64,000 nucleotides of DNA from Roseateles sp. YR242 (GCF_900109745.1 NZ_FOAV01000005.1:1-64000), one strand, 5' to 3'. Positions 46,035-55,115 are shown, counted from the first letter of the stretch. Notes: generated by a model from the sequence alone, not told the origin. Translations and numbers: made by a program.

Positions 46035-46751
46035 TCAGAACCTGCGCGCCCCGGATTCCGTCTTGTCGCACTTGCCGGTAAAGGTCTCGATGCCCTTGAC
46101 CGTGATGAGTCCCGTTCGGCGATCGATTCTGATGGTCGGACTGTTCAGGGCGTTCAGTTTGAAATGGCCGGAGATGGCATCCGGCTCCACCCGCAGATCA
46201 CGCAGCGGCCACCAGCCTTCCGATCCTCCCGAATTGAGCGGAGGGATCATCACCTTCTCCAGGTGAATGCGCCCGTTGCCGCCGTCAATTTCGAGGGAGA
46301 CGGCGGTCTGAAACTTTTTCTTTTCGGACTCCAGGCGTTCGGCCGTCTCGTACTTCTTCTTGTCGTTGTTGTATTCGAGGCCGCTGTGCGATTCGTAGGT
46401 GGTGTGCTCGCCTTCGCCGAAGCACACGAGGGAAAGGCGGTCGTCTGTCTGGCTCTGCGACTGCGCCTTGCAGTTCGTCTCAGGCACGCGTTCGAGGCTC
46501 GCGTACCGACCGTCCACCGTTGACACCGCCACGCAGGCCTTCTGCACATCGCTCCACCAGAAGGTCCAGGACTCGTCTCTCACGCGAGAGGCACGGACGA
46601 AGCTGTAGCCGCGCGCCTGCATCTGGGTTTCGCCGGAACTACCGCGCGCGCCGACGAGATCGGCCACATCGGGCGGCGGAGCGGCCAAGGCCGCTTGCGC
46701 CGGCATTGCCAGGATCCAACCGGTGATGAAAATGTTGGCCAGGGTCTTCAT
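46035..46751 (-). CDS. Hypothetical exported protein
   Basis: This roughly 238-residue protein has a signal peptide (ANIFITGWILAMPAQAALA, cleavage after about residue 23). The mature part has an aromatic segment (DESWTFWWSDVQKACVAV), a Lys/Glu-rich stretch and a C-terminal strand region (PTIRIDRRTGLITVKGIETFTGKCDK). Four cysteines could form disulfides. I do not recognise a family. AAGGAGG is 9 nt before the second ATG at 46751, which is preferred over the one at 46757. Convergent with thyA, 15 bp apart. Confidence 0.68.
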   Translation of the reverse strand: MKTLANIFITGWILAMPAQAALAAPPPDVADLVGARGSSGETQMQARGYSFVRASRVRDESWTFWWSDVQKACVAVSTVDGRYASLERVPETNCKAQSQSQTDDRLSLVCFGEGEHTTYESHSGLEYNNDKKKYETAERLESEKKKFQTAVSLEIDGGNGRIHLEKVMIPPLNSGGSEGWWPLRDLRVEPDAISGHFKLNALNSPTIRIDRRTGLITVKGIETFTGKCDKTESGARRF

Positions 46752-46863
46752 GGACATGTCCTCCTTGGTCTACGTTCGCCCGCGGTCTCATCATACGGAG
46801 CATGGAGGGCGGCCCGTGTCCATCAAATCTTCCCTGGTGAGGGCGCCGTTGACTTGAAAGAAA

Positions 46864-48831
46864 TCAAGCCTCCCCTTTTATCAGCCCCGCCTCCACCAAG
46901 AACTTCGACGGCCGCCCTGGATCAAACCCCAGCGTCAAGCGGTGCCTGGCTCGCGTCATCGCCACATAGAGCAGGTTCCGGTTCTCCGTGAGCCCCACTT
47001 CCCCGCCCTGGAACTCCCCGCGAGACAGGTTGGGGATGACCACGTGATCGAACTCCAGCCCCTTGGCCGCTTCAATGCTGGACAAGGCCAGCCGCCGGTT
47101 CGCCCGCATCCGTGAGCGGCGTGCGTCCATCTCGTGCAGCAGGCGGAAAACGTCGGGCAGCGTCGCCCCCGACTCCAGCATCACCATCTCCACCAGCGCC
47201 TTCAGGTTTTCATTCACCTGGTCCACATCGTCCCGGCGAACAAGCGCCCTGCCCGCCAGTTCCGTGGGCCGCAGCTCCCGCAGGAAGTCCGCACCAAAGG
47301 TCCCCAGATCACCCGATGACAGCACGGCCATGCCCGCCCCCAGGAGCGCATGCGCGGCCGGGTCGGCATTGCGGAGAATCTGGTTTTCGATGAAGGCGCG
47401 CATGCCATCAGGCATCGATGCCGCTTCCCGCACGGCCTGGCGCTGCGCCGTGACGGCATCCACATGGCGCAACTCATGACTCTCGATCCAGGCACCGGCA
47501 AAGAGCAGCATCGCCGACAAGGTGTCCTCGCGCAGGGCAGTGTCTTCAAACCCTGTGTAGTCGTCCGTGCAGTAGGCATGCATGCCTCGCACCAGCAGCA
47601 CTTCCCGACGGCGCAGGAAGGACTGGAAGCCCTCCGCCTGGTAGTCCACACCCAACGCCAACAGTGCCCGTTCCAGCAGGATGGATTGCGCAGGCCGGCG
47701 CAGCAGCACGCGCAGCGTCTCCAGCTCCTCCTGCGCCATGTGGTCTCGCGCCAGGCGAGCCACCAGGCTGGCCAGCACCGCCGGAGATTCGGCGTGCAGA
47801 TGGTGGATGGTCGTCCCCACCTGGCTGAAAGACTCATACGGCTTGTGAGCCAACGCGCCAGCCGCGCGGGCCAGCGAAGAACCGAAGCGGTAGGAGCCGG
47901 TCAGGGGCAAGCGCATGGGGGTACCGATCTCCTGGACGAAGTATTCCTTCATGAAGCCGGCTTCTGCCCCAGCTTGTGAATGGATCACCTGGTCGCGGTC
48001 GCCCACACCCACAAAGGCCGCACGTCGGTTGCGCTGCAGCAAGGCCTGCAGGATGGTGAACATCGCGCGGTTGGTGTCGTGCATCTCATCCACCACGATG
48101 AGTGCGAGCCCCAGATCCAGCGGCGAGTGGTCGAAGAACAGTTGCCCATCCAGCGCGGCACGGGCCAGGTCGTAGCTGGCGTCACCCAGGTAGCGGAAGG
48201 CCGGGTGGTCCGGATGGCCGCCCCGGCGCAGCCACTCATAAGCGTTGCGGATGCGCAAGGTGGCGTAGTCGATGCCCAGATCTTCGGCCGTGTCCGGGGA
48301 CATCAACGTTCCTTCATCCAGACGTTCGAGGGCCAGACGGCCCTTCAGCAGCACAAAGGATTTCAAAAGGCCTTCAACGAGTTCGGCCGGTGCTGCGCCG
48401 CTCGTCAGCAGCTCGGGATAGCGCTCTTCAGGCAACGTGCGAGCGCGTTCCATCGCCTGCAGCACATAAGGCTTCACCTGCTCCTGCGTGCGCAGCGGCA
48501 GCACACGAGCCCCCTCCATGCGCTCCAGGATGAAGGCGCTGAACGATTCAAAGGTATGCAGGTGCATGCCAGCGATGTCCGCTTCTGCCACGCCGATGTG
48601 GCGGAGCCGGTCCAGCAGGGCCTGCACGGCGGGTTCGGTGTAGGTCAGGGCCAGCAACATCCCGGGCTTCGCGCCCCGCGCCAGGGCCTGGGCCATGCGC
48701 AGGGCCAGCGTGGTCGTCTTGGCAGCGCCCGCATTGGCTTCCACGAGCAGATGACGCACCCGGGCTGTCTGGACCGCCAACTGTTCTGCTGAGGGCTCAA
48801 GGGAGGCGGGGCGAAAGGTGGGTTCGGTCAT
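46864..48831 (-). CDS. UvrD-like superfamily 1 helicase with atypical P-loop
   Basis: The product is about 655 residues. It has an N-terminal Q-like motif (EPSAEQLAVQT), a P-loop-like VEANAGAAKTTTLALRMA, a motif Ia region (MLLALTYTEPAVQALLDRL), a Walker B equivalent LALIVVDEMHDTNRAM and C-terminal motifs LALSSIEAAKGLEFDHVVIP and LLYVAMTRARHRLTLGF of UvrD/Rep helicases. The usual G-x-G-K-T is replaced by G-A-A-K-T and DEFQ by DEMHD. ATP-driven 3'-5' unwinding is the family's function; activity here needs checking. The 2B region is shortened. Start at 48831 matches the family N-terminus. The neighbours are accessory genes, not replication genes. Confidence 0.8.
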   Translation of the reverse strand: MTEPTFRPASLEPSAEQLAVQTARVRHLLVEANAGAAKTTTLALRMAQALARGAKPGMLLALTYTEPAVQALLDRLRHIGVAEADIAGMHLHTFESFSAFILERMEGARVLPLRTQEQVKPYVLQAMERARTLPEERYPELLTSGAAPAELVEGLLKSFVLLKGRLALERLDEGTLMSPDTAEDLGIDYATLRIRNAYEWLRRGGHPDHPAFRYLGDASYDLARAALDGQLFFDHSPLDLGLALIVVDEMHDTNRAMFTILQALLQRNRRAAFVGVGDRDQVIHSQAGAEAGFMKEYFVQEIGTPMRLPLTGSYRFGSSLARAAGALAHKPYESFSQVGTTIHHLHAESPAVLASLVARLARDHMAQEELETLRVLLRRPAQSILLERALLALGVDYQAEGFQSFLRRREVLLVRGMHAYCTDDYTGFEDTALREDTLSAMLLFAGAWIESHELRHVDAVTAQRQAVREAASMPDGMRAFIENQILRNADPAAHALLGAGMAVLSSGDLGTFGADFLRELRPTELAGRALVRRDDVDQVNENLKALVEMVMLESGATLPDVFRLLHEMDARRSRMRANRRLALSSIEAAKGLEFDHVVIPNLSRGEFQGGEVGLTENRNLLYVAMTRARHRLTLGFDPGRPSKFLVEAGLIKGEA

Positions 48832-48949
48832 CGGGGCTCGGCAGCTGGGGCCGCTCGGTGGCGGCAATGGCCGATGAATTCTCGGTCATTTTGTCGGGCG
48901 GCCACCCGGTCCTCGCCGGTGAGCAACAGCTGCGTTCAGCACGCAGGCT

Positions 48950-49354
48950 TCAGCTGGACTTGTCCAATTCCTTGAACACCTCGCCCGCCGAACGGAACGC
49001 ATCCATGGCGGCGGGTACACCGCAATAGATCGCGGTTTGCAGAAGCACCTCCTTGATCTCTTCCCGTGTCACGCCGTTGTTCAACGCTCCGCTCACATGA
49101 AGCTTCAGCTCATGCGGCTTGTTCAGGGCGGTCAACATCGCCAGGTTCAACAGGGAGCGGGTCTTGCGCTCCAGCCCGGGCCGGTTCCAGACATCGCCCC
49201 AGCAGTACTGGGTCACCAGCTCCTGCATGTCGATGTTGAAGTCGGTCGCGTTGTGGATGGCGGCGTCCACCACGTCAGCGCCGAGCACCTCGCGGCGCGT
49301 GGCAAGGCCTTCGTCAAACAGGGCCCGGTTCTTGGGCGCATAAGGGCGGGTCAT
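48950..49354 (-). CDS. Carboxymuconolactone decarboxylase (CMD) family protein
   Basis: This 134-residue protein matches gamma-carboxymuconolactone decarboxylase along its length: LFDEGLATRREVLGADVVD, ELVTQYCWGDVWNRPGLERKTRSLLNLAMLTALNKPHELKLHVSGALNNGVTREEIKEVLLQTAIYCGVPAAMDAFR (quoted from overlapping regions). It resembles PcaC of the protocatechuate branch, but no other beta-ketoadipate genes are nearby. It may be a stand-alone catabolic or detoxifying enzyme. ATG at 49354; a longer upstream frame has no similarity. Confidence 0.85.
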   Translation of the reverse strand: MTRPYAPKNRALFDEGLATRREVLGADVVDAAIHNATDFNIDMQELVTQYCWGDVWNRPGLERKTRSLLNLAMLTALNKPHELKLHVSGALNNGVTREEIKEVLLQTAIYCGVPAAMDAFRSAGEVFKELDKSS

Positions 49355-49430
49355 GGGGTTTCCTTGGCGGCAAATGCTTCTGTGCCCCAGTATCCCCGCA
49401 CCGGCAAAACGTACGGTTGGGAGGGACGAT

Positions 49431-51584
49431 TCAGCCCGGCCTGACCACCGAATCCACACTCTCCAACAACAGCCAGCCATCCGGCGCCGCCGCCACTGCG
49501 GCAGACTCCTGGGCTCGCACCCGGTTGCGGCGCACCCGCCGCCGCGCGCTACTGGCGGCGAGTGGATCGACATCGGACAGCGAAAACGGCTGAGCCGCCG
49601 GGCCACCCGTGAAGGTCAGGCCCGTCAACCGTTCCACCTCCGCAATCGGCACCTGGAAGGTCTTGTAGGCATCAAACGGCACCGCCCGCTCCGCCTCGAT
49701 CCCGAACTCATCGATGACGTCCGACTGATCCAGGATGTAGGCCGTGGCAAACAGCTTGCCCTCGTCCGTCAGCGCGGCCACCACCTTCCAATACTTCACC
49801 GGGTACTGGATCTTCGGAAACTTGGACCAGGTCGGGTCACCCTCATCCAGCACCGGGCCGGTCATGACCTGGGCCCGGAACTGATCCAGCTTGATCGCAT
49901 CTTCCAGCAGATGTCGCTCCAGCCCTTGCCACAGTTCCTTGCCCTGGTTGAACTTCGCATGTTGCGGCGTGCAGTTGGACCAGTGGCAGGTGTCCGCCGC
50001 GCTCACCAGCGCCTTCAGCCGGGTGGTGCCATATTCCATGTCCTCCCGGCGCGTCAGGTGACCGCGATCGAACTGGTTGTTGGCGTAATAGAAATTCGTC
50101 AGCTGGGCGTCCGCCGCCACCCGGGGATCCTGGCGCCAGACGTCGGCGGGCCGGCCCATGTCATACCGCCCACCGAAATCGATGTTGGCGGCTGAATAGA
50201 CCGCCAGCCGCCGCTGCCGATGCAGCACCACGCTGTACCCGTGATAGTCCAGCACGTCCTTGGAAGGGTCGGCAATCAGCTTGGCCGTTTCCTGCGACAG
50301 GGCTTCGCTCAAGGTCGGCAGGTTCACCGCCAGCGCGGCGTCGTTCGAGTCCAGGAATGCCACATCAAAACCCTTGCGGTCCTTGTAGGTGGCGTCAAAC
50401 GGCACATCAAATGCGGGCGCCTTGGCGGCTTCCGTCTTCCTGGCCTCCAGGTTCAGGGACTCCCCGCTGGTCAGGCCCGACCCCAATACGGAAACGCCGC
50501 CATCCGCGCTGATGGAGAGCGTGACGGTGACAGGAAACGAAGGTGTGTTGCTCATCGAAGTTACCTTTGAATCGGGAAGAACAGGCGGCGGCGATCCGTC
50601 CGAAACACCCACCGCCTCTGCTGGCGTCAGGTTGAAGACGGGCCCCAGCAGCGGATGGCCCGGCAATGACTTCTGCAGCAAATCCACAATGCGCGAGACC
50701 CGGATGCCCTCGTTGGCAATCCACTTGATGTCCTGCTCCTTGTCGACCGATGCATCAAAGTCCCGCCCGAAGATGGTCTGGATCCGGCCATTGACCTCGG
50801 CGGGGATGCCGGAGTGATGCAGCGCCACCACCAGCCAGTCATTGCTGAACACCGGTGAACCTGACGATCCGCCCAGCGTGTCGGTGGTGTACCAGAGCAC
50901 TTCGTCGGTGCGACGGATCAGTTTGTTCTCCCGCGCGCAGAGCTGCTTGCGCTCACCGCTGGGATGTTGAACGATGGTAAGCCACTCCCCGTCCGCTACC
51001 TTGCCGGTGACGCCCAGCAGCGGCAGATAACCATAGCGGCTCAGGCTGACCGCCCCCACGCCGGATGCGGAGGCCACTGCCACCACGGTGAAGTCGAGGT
51101 CCTTGCTGGTGAAATAAAGCGCCGCAGGATCGAGCTCGAAATTCACCGCGTTGAGCTCATGCCCCTCAATATCAAGCTCGTACCCGAATTGAGCGATGGA
51201 GCGCACGCAATCCGTCTGCGACGGCAGCACGTGGTTGTTGGTGAGCAGCACATTCGGTGCAATCAGGAAACCGGTGCCGTAGCCCTGCAGCCGGCCACCC
51301 GCGTCGCGAATCACCACGCGGGCCACCGACCGGGCGGCCAGGGTGCCTCGCTCCAGGTAGTTCACATCCTGCAGCTCATTGCCCGCAATGATGCGCTCCA
51401 GCACCTGGGTGGAGGACTTGTCATCGCCCAGGGTCTGCTGCAGGAAGTTCAGGCGGTCCGTCAGTTGGGGGCCGGAACTGAGCTCGCGGGGCGTCTTGTC
51501 CTTGGCATAAGCGGCCAGCGCAGGAATATCGAGATCCTGCGCACGCTCCCTGGCCTTCGCGATTTGGTTGAACCAGATCCCCAC
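49431..51584 (-). CDS. Trypsin-like serine protease fused to DNA/RNA non-specific endonuclease
   Basis: This product of about 717 residues joins two enzymes. Residues about 75-290 form a chymotrypsin-fold protease: His 118 in LLTNNHVLP, Asp 164 in SKDLDFTVV and Ser 241 in GGSSGSPVF make a complete triad, as in HtrA/V8-type proteases. After a linker of about 80 residues, a beta-beta-alpha-metal nuclease domain (about 430-680) carries the FDRGHLTRREDM motif (general-base His near 509) and the metal-binding Asn in SNCTPQHAKFNQGKELW, as in NucA/EndoG-type nucleases. No signal peptide or membrane segment is seen. A GTG start (51584) with GGGAG at 8 nt spacing is used; ATGs at 51605 and 51632 are alternatives. 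The C-terminus is Arg/Ala-rich. It sits in the accessory block between thyA and folA. Confidence 0.86.
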   Translation of the reverse strand: MGIWFNQIAKARERAQDLDIPALAAYAKDKTPRELSSGPQLTDRLNFLQQTLGDDKSSTQVLERIIAGNELQDVNYLERGTLAARSVARVVIRDAGGRLQGYGTGFLIAPNVLLTNNHVLPSQTDCVRSIAQFGYELDIEGHELNAVNFELDPAALYFTSKDLDFTVVAVASASGVGAVSLSRYGYLPLLGVTGKVADGEWLTIVQHPSGERKQLCARENKLIRRTDEVLWYTTDTLGGSSGSPVFSNDWLVVALHHSGIPAEVNGRIQTIFGRDFDASVDKEQDIKWIANEGIRVSRIVDLLQKSLPGHPLLGPVFNLTPAEAVGVSDGSPPPVLPDSKVTSMSNTPSFPVTVTLSISADGGVSVLGSGLTSGESLNLEARKTEAAKAPAFDVPFDATYKDRKGFDVAFLDSNDAALAVNLPTLSEALSQETAKLIADPSKDVLDYHGYSVVLHRQRRLAVYSAANIDFGGRYDMGRPADVWRQDPRVAADAQLTNFYYANNQFDRGHLTRREDMEYGTTRLKALVSAADTCHWSNCTPQHAKFNQGKELWQGLERHLLEDAIKLDQFRAQVMTGPVLDEGDPTWSKFPKIQYPVKYWKVVAALTDEGKLFATAYILDQSDVIDEFGIEAERAVPFDAYKTFQVPIAEVERLTGLTFTGGPAAQPFSLSDVDPLAASSARRRVRRNRVRAQESAAVAAAPDGWLLLESVDSVVRPG

Positions 51585-51713
51585 ACGGCACTCCCGGCGC
51601 CCCATCTGGAGGCGATGGGAACATGCTCCCATGGTGCCACTGCAATGATGTGACAACCCACGGCGGACATCCTCAAACTGAAGGAGATGCCCCGCGGCGT
51701 CCGGCGTCCGGCG

Positions 51714-52808
51714 TCAGGCGAAGCCGCTGTCCGCTGCCATGGTGGACTCCCCCTCGGCACGCTTGAGCCAATAGGCCAGCCGGATGGCCCGGCCCCACCA
51801 GCCCCGCCAGAGATAGGCCTGGAGCAACGCCCGCGTTGACAGCGGGCTCGACTGCTCAAAGGCCTGCCGGAACACCGCGACCGTGCCGCCCCAACGCCCC
51901 GGCAGCCCCCGCTCGGCCGTGCGCGACGCGCCGATGAAGGCACACGCCACGAAGTGGGCCCAGGGGAAACGCGCATGTTCGTCCAGCCCCAGCCGGTCCG
52001 CCGTCTCCCGCAGGGTGACCAATGCATGCACCTGATGGTCCGCCTTGATCAGGTTGGGTGTGGCCAGAATCGAGCCCTCATGCTGGCGATACGCCACCCA
52101 CACCTCGGGTTCATACCAAACGCTGCCAGCCTGCAGCACCAGGCGCGGCGTCAGGGTCACGTCTTCGAAATAACGTCCCACGGGAAAGCGCAGCTGCTCG
52201 CCCCACACCTGCCGCTTCGCGATCTTGGACCACACGTGCAGGTGGCCCGCTTCGAATAGCCCGCGCAACAGGACGGCCGGATCGCTGATCAGTTGCCGCT
52301 CCGGCCCAAAAAAGGTGTGGCGGTGCATCTCCCCGCGCAACCGGTATTTGAGCTTCTTGCGCAGGCGCAGCATGGCGAAGTCGCACATGACCAAACCAGG
52401 CGCGTGCTGATCGACCACCTCGCGCAGCCGCGCCATGGCGCCTGGCTGCAGGCAATCGTCCGCATCCAGGAACCAGATGTACTCGCCACGGGCTTGCTGC
52501 AGCAGCGCATTGCGGGAGACGGAAGGCCCCTGGTTCCGGGTCTGGATCAGCGCACGGACCGGCACCGGCCCGCCCGCATGTTCCGCCACCAGCGCCTGCA
52601 CCAGTTCCGTCGTGCCATCGGATGAACAGTCATCCGCCATCCAGACTTCGACGCCGGCATCGGCCTGGGCCAGCACCGAGGCCAGGCATTCCCGCAGGTA
52701 GTTCTTGACGTTGTAGACGGGGATCAGCACGGACAGCCAGGGGGAATTACCGGGGCTGCCGTCATGATCGGCATGACGGGGGACGGAGGTCGAGGACAAG
52801 CGAATCAC
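51714..52808 (-). CDS. Family 2 glycosyltransferase
   Basis: The product has 364 residues. The N-terminal GT-A domain is clear: LSVLIPVYNVKNYLRECLASVL, VWMADDCSSDGTTELVQAL, NQGPSVSRNALLQQARGEYIWFLDADDCL with the metal-binding D-x-D, and a C-terminal region of about 150 residues with helices. It transfers a sugar from a nucleotide sugar to an unknown acceptor. No other polysaccharide genes are adjacent, so the pathway is unknown. GTG start at 52808 with no clear Shine-Dalgarno sequence. Confidence 0.87.
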   Translation of the reverse strand: MIRLSSTSVPRHADHDGSPGNSPWLSVLIPVYNVKNYLRECLASVLAQADAGVEVWMADDCSSDGTTELVQALVAEHAGGPVPVRALIQTRNQGPSVSRNALLQQARGEYIWFLDADDCLQPGAMARLREVVDQHAPGLVMCDFAMLRLRKKLKYRLRGEMHRHTFFGPERQLISDPAVLLRGLFEAGHLHVWSKIAKRQVWGEQLRFPVGRYFEDVTLTPRLVLQAGSVWYEPEVWVAYRQHEGSILATPNLIKADHQVHALVTLRETADRLGLDEHARFPWAHFVACAFIGASRTAERGLPGRWGGTVAVFRQAFEQSSPLSTRALLQAYLWRGWWGRAIRLAYWLKRAEGESTMAADSGFA

Positions 52809-53134
52809 CAGAGGCGGAGAAATTCGGCGCGAGGATAGCCGGCTTGGATGAAAGATTCAGTGAGCAATTGATCGGGAATTCCTGAGGCTGTCACAGGTGC
52901 GGCCGGCCGCCATCACCGTGACGGAACGAATCAGATGACGTAGGGCCCCACCGCCCTGTCACAAGCGCCACGGCATCAGGGCCACCTCGGCTCGCGGGGC
53001 TTATGCAGCGCTTGCTTAATGACTTTTAACTTGTGTGACGGCCCGGTGTCTCCCAAGATGGTGGGCAACTTCTAAAGGGCGGGTCTCTGATCCGCCCGCG
53101 CCCGTTCTTTTACCCGCCCACGAAGGAGGAGCCC
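52809..53134. other. Intergenic region, 326 bp, divergent promoters
   Basis: This spacer lies between the glycosyltransferase gene and a small membrane-protein gene. It holds a 6-bp stem (53077-53082 and 53092-53097, GGGCGG/CCGCCC) in the leader of the plus-strand gene and a promoter-like AT-rich stretch around 53010-53035. No gene is recognised. Confidence 0.55.
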
Positions 53135-53644
53135 ATGCTTGGATTGACAACACTTGGCGCGGTGCATACCGCGGTAGGCCTGATTGCCCTTGTTGCCGGC
53201 ATCGGCACCGTGGTGCGCTACGGCGGCCTCACTACCGACCGGCCACTGACCTCGCTCTACACCTGGACCACGGCGTTAACCGCCCTGACGGGCTTCGGCA
53301 TCTTCCAGCACGGCGGCTTCAACATTGCCCACGTGCTGGGCATCCTGACCTTGGTGGTGCTGGCCATTGCAGTGGCCGCAGGCGCCAAAGGCCTGTTCGG
53401 GCGCCTGTCTCCATATGTGGAGACCATCGGGTTCTCGACGACGCTCTTCTTCCACTTCATCCCTGGCATCACCGAGACCTTTTCACGCTTCCCGCAGGGC
53501 GCGCCGCTTTTCACCGGTCCGGAAGATCCTCAACTCGCGAAGGTGCTGGGGGTGGTGTTCGTGATCTATCTGGTGGGCGTGGTGGTGCAGGTGCTGAGGC
53601 TGAAGGCCACTCCACCGGCGATGCGGCATCCAAGACTCGTCTAG
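53135..53644 (+). CDS. Hypothetical multi-pass membrane protein
   Basis: This 169-residue protein has about four hydrophobic segments (TLGAVHTAVGLIALVAGIGTVV; SLYTWTTALTALTGFGIF; HVLGILTLVVLAIAVAAG; VLGVVFVIYLVGVVVQVL) and a conserved-looking loop with several His/Phe (FHFIPGITETFSRF). I do not recognise a family; the His-containing helices could bind metal or haem, which is speculation. AAGGAGGA lies before the ATG at 53135. It precedes folA by about 70 bp on the same strand. Confidence 0.75.
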   Translation: MLGLTTLGAVHTAVGLIALVAGIGTVVRYGGLTTDRPLTSLYTWTTALTALTGFGIFQHGGFNIAHVLGILTLVVLAIAVAAGAKGLFGRLSPYVETIGFSTTLFFHFIPGITETFSRFPQGAPLFTGPEDPQLAKVLGVVFVIYLVGVVVQVLRLKATPPAMRHPRLV

Positions 53645-53713
53645 CCCGGCCCTAGAATCCAGCGGTTTGACCGACCCCAGGCGCCTGGCGCCGACTGACT
53701 GGAGCCCTCCCCC

Positions 53714-54226
53714 ATGCCTCACCTGACCCTCATCGCGGCGCTGGACCGCGCAGGCGGCATCGGCCGGGACAATGAGCTGCTGTGCCGGCTGCCCAAGGAC
53801 ATGGCGCGTTTCAAGGCCCTCACCCTGGGCCATACCGTGCTGATGGGCCGCAAGACCTGGGACTCCATCCCCCCGAAATTTCGCCCGTTGGTGGAGCGCC
53901 GCAACCTGGTGCTCTCCCGCCAGCCCGGTCTGGTGCTGGACGGCGCAGAAGTCTTCCCCACCGTGGAAGCCGCGCTGGCGGCTTGTGCGGCAGATGAAGC
54001 CGTCTATGTGATGGGCGGCGCGCAGATCTACAGCCAGACACTGCCCCTGGCGGACACGCTTGATCTGACAGAGATCGACCACACCTTCGAGGCCGACGCC
54101 CACTTCCCCCCGGTGGATCGTCAGCGCTTCAAGGAGATCTCGCGTGAACGCCATCTCAGCCCTGCCGACCAAGGCCATGGCTGGCATTACGACTTTGTCC
54201 GCTATCAGCGGGTTCAGGCCGGCTGA
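53714..54226 (+). CDS. folA: Dihydrofolate reductase
   Basis: This 170-residue enzyme reduces dihydrofolate to tetrahydrofolate with NADPH, recycling the cofactor consumed by ThyA. Family motifs are present: LIAALDRAGGIGRDNELLCRLPKDMARFK, the LMGRKTWDSIPPKFRPL segment, YVMGGAQIYSQTLPLADTLDLTEI and the final HGWHYDFVRYQR. Length is normal. It is separated from thyA by the accessory block. Confidence 0.97.
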   Translation: MPHLTLIAALDRAGGIGRDNELLCRLPKDMARFKALTLGHTVLMGRKTWDSIPPKFRPLVERRNLVLSRQPGLVLDGAEVFPTVEAALAACAADEAVYVMGGAQIYSQTLPLADTLDLTEIDHTFEADAHFPPVDRQRFKEISRERHLSPADQGHGWHYDFVRYQRVQAG

Positions 54227-54308
54227 CCGGCCGCCGCGCCTCTCTTGCGCCCTCTTACACCCCTGTCACACCCCTCTCACACCCCTACGATTCCCTTCTG
54301 GAGTTTGA

Positions 54309-54887
54309 ATGTCCGGCAGTCATTTCCATGTCCACGGCCCGCATGACCACGAGCTGGAGCACGCCGCCCAGCATGAGCCCAAAGGCCTGGGCGGCCAACT
54401 CGCGGTCATCACCGCCATCCTCGCCACCGTGGGCGCCTTCTTCAGCTACATGGGCGGCGCCACACAGGCCAACGCCGGGCTCTACAAGAACAACGCAGCC
54501 ATCACCAAGACGGAAGCTGCCAACCAGTGGAACTACTTCCAGGCCAAGAGCAGCAAGCAGAACCTGGCGGAACTGGCCATTGAGCTGACGCCCAGCGACG
54601 AGCAGAAGGCCAAGTACCGCGACAAGGTCGCCCGTTACGAAACCGAGAAGAACGAGATCAAGGCCAAAGCCGAAAAGCTGGAAGCTGAATCGCAGGAATG
54701 GGACCACCGCAGCGAGGGGCAGATGCACCTGCATCACCGCTGGGCCCAGGCCACCACCGCGCTACAGATCGGCATTGCGCTGGCAGCCATCGCGTTGCTG
54801 ACCCGCCGCCGCTGGATGGAATACGCCACCATCGGCGTCGGTGTGGTGGGCGTGGCTCTGGGCGTGGCGGCCTGGCTGCACTTCTGA
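54309..54887 (+). CDS. DUF4337 membrane protein
   Basis: This 192-residue protein matches DUF4337: a His/Asp-rich N-terminus (HFHVHGPHDHELEHAAQHE), a first membrane segment (VITAILATVGAFFSYMGG), a Lys/Glu-rich coiled coil (about 60-130) and two C-terminal membrane segments (QIGIALAAIALLTRRRWMEY; GVGVVGVALGVAAWLHF). Family function is unknown. GGAG lies 7 nt before the ATG at 54309. Terminated by a stem-loop downstream. Confidence 0.87.
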   Translation: MSGSHFHVHGPHDHELEHAAQHEPKGLGGQLAVITAILATVGAFFSYMGGATQANAGLYKNNAAITKTEAANQWNYFQAKSSKQNLAELAIELTPSDEQKAKYRDKVARYETEKNEIKAKAEKLEAESQEWDHRSEGQMHLHHRWAQATTALQIGIALAAIALLTRRRWMEYATIGVGVVGVALGVAAWLHF

Positions 54888-54968
54888 ATCCGCACATCTG
54901 AATCCGCACCGCACCGTGTCGGCAATGACACGGTGCAGCCGCGGGACTGCACACAGCCCGAGGCTTCT

Positions 54969-54996
54969 CACCACGGTGTGTCACGGTGGTGTTTTT
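54969..54996 (+). terminator. Stem-loop with T-run after the DUF4337 gene
   Basis: A 10-bp stem with one G-G mismatch (54969-54978 and 54982-54991, TGT loop) is followed by TTTTT (54992-54996). A second stem without T-run lies at 54911-54936 (GCACCGTGTC-N6-GACACGGTGC). Confidence 0.65.
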
Positions 54997-55115
54997 GACC
55001 CGCCGCTGCTTCACAACTCTCGCTTCACAGGCAACGGCCCAGCAACCCGGGGCGGTTGAAATGGCCAGCCTGACCGCCCGACGTCCCGGGCGGCCGCTGC
55101 CCGCGTGTCGAGAAG

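Noticed and set aside
46854-46867. TTGAA-N4-ATCAA palindrome as another FNR site
   Set aside because: It overlaps the helicase stop codon about 100 bp before a hypothetical gene and matches only partly; chance is likely.
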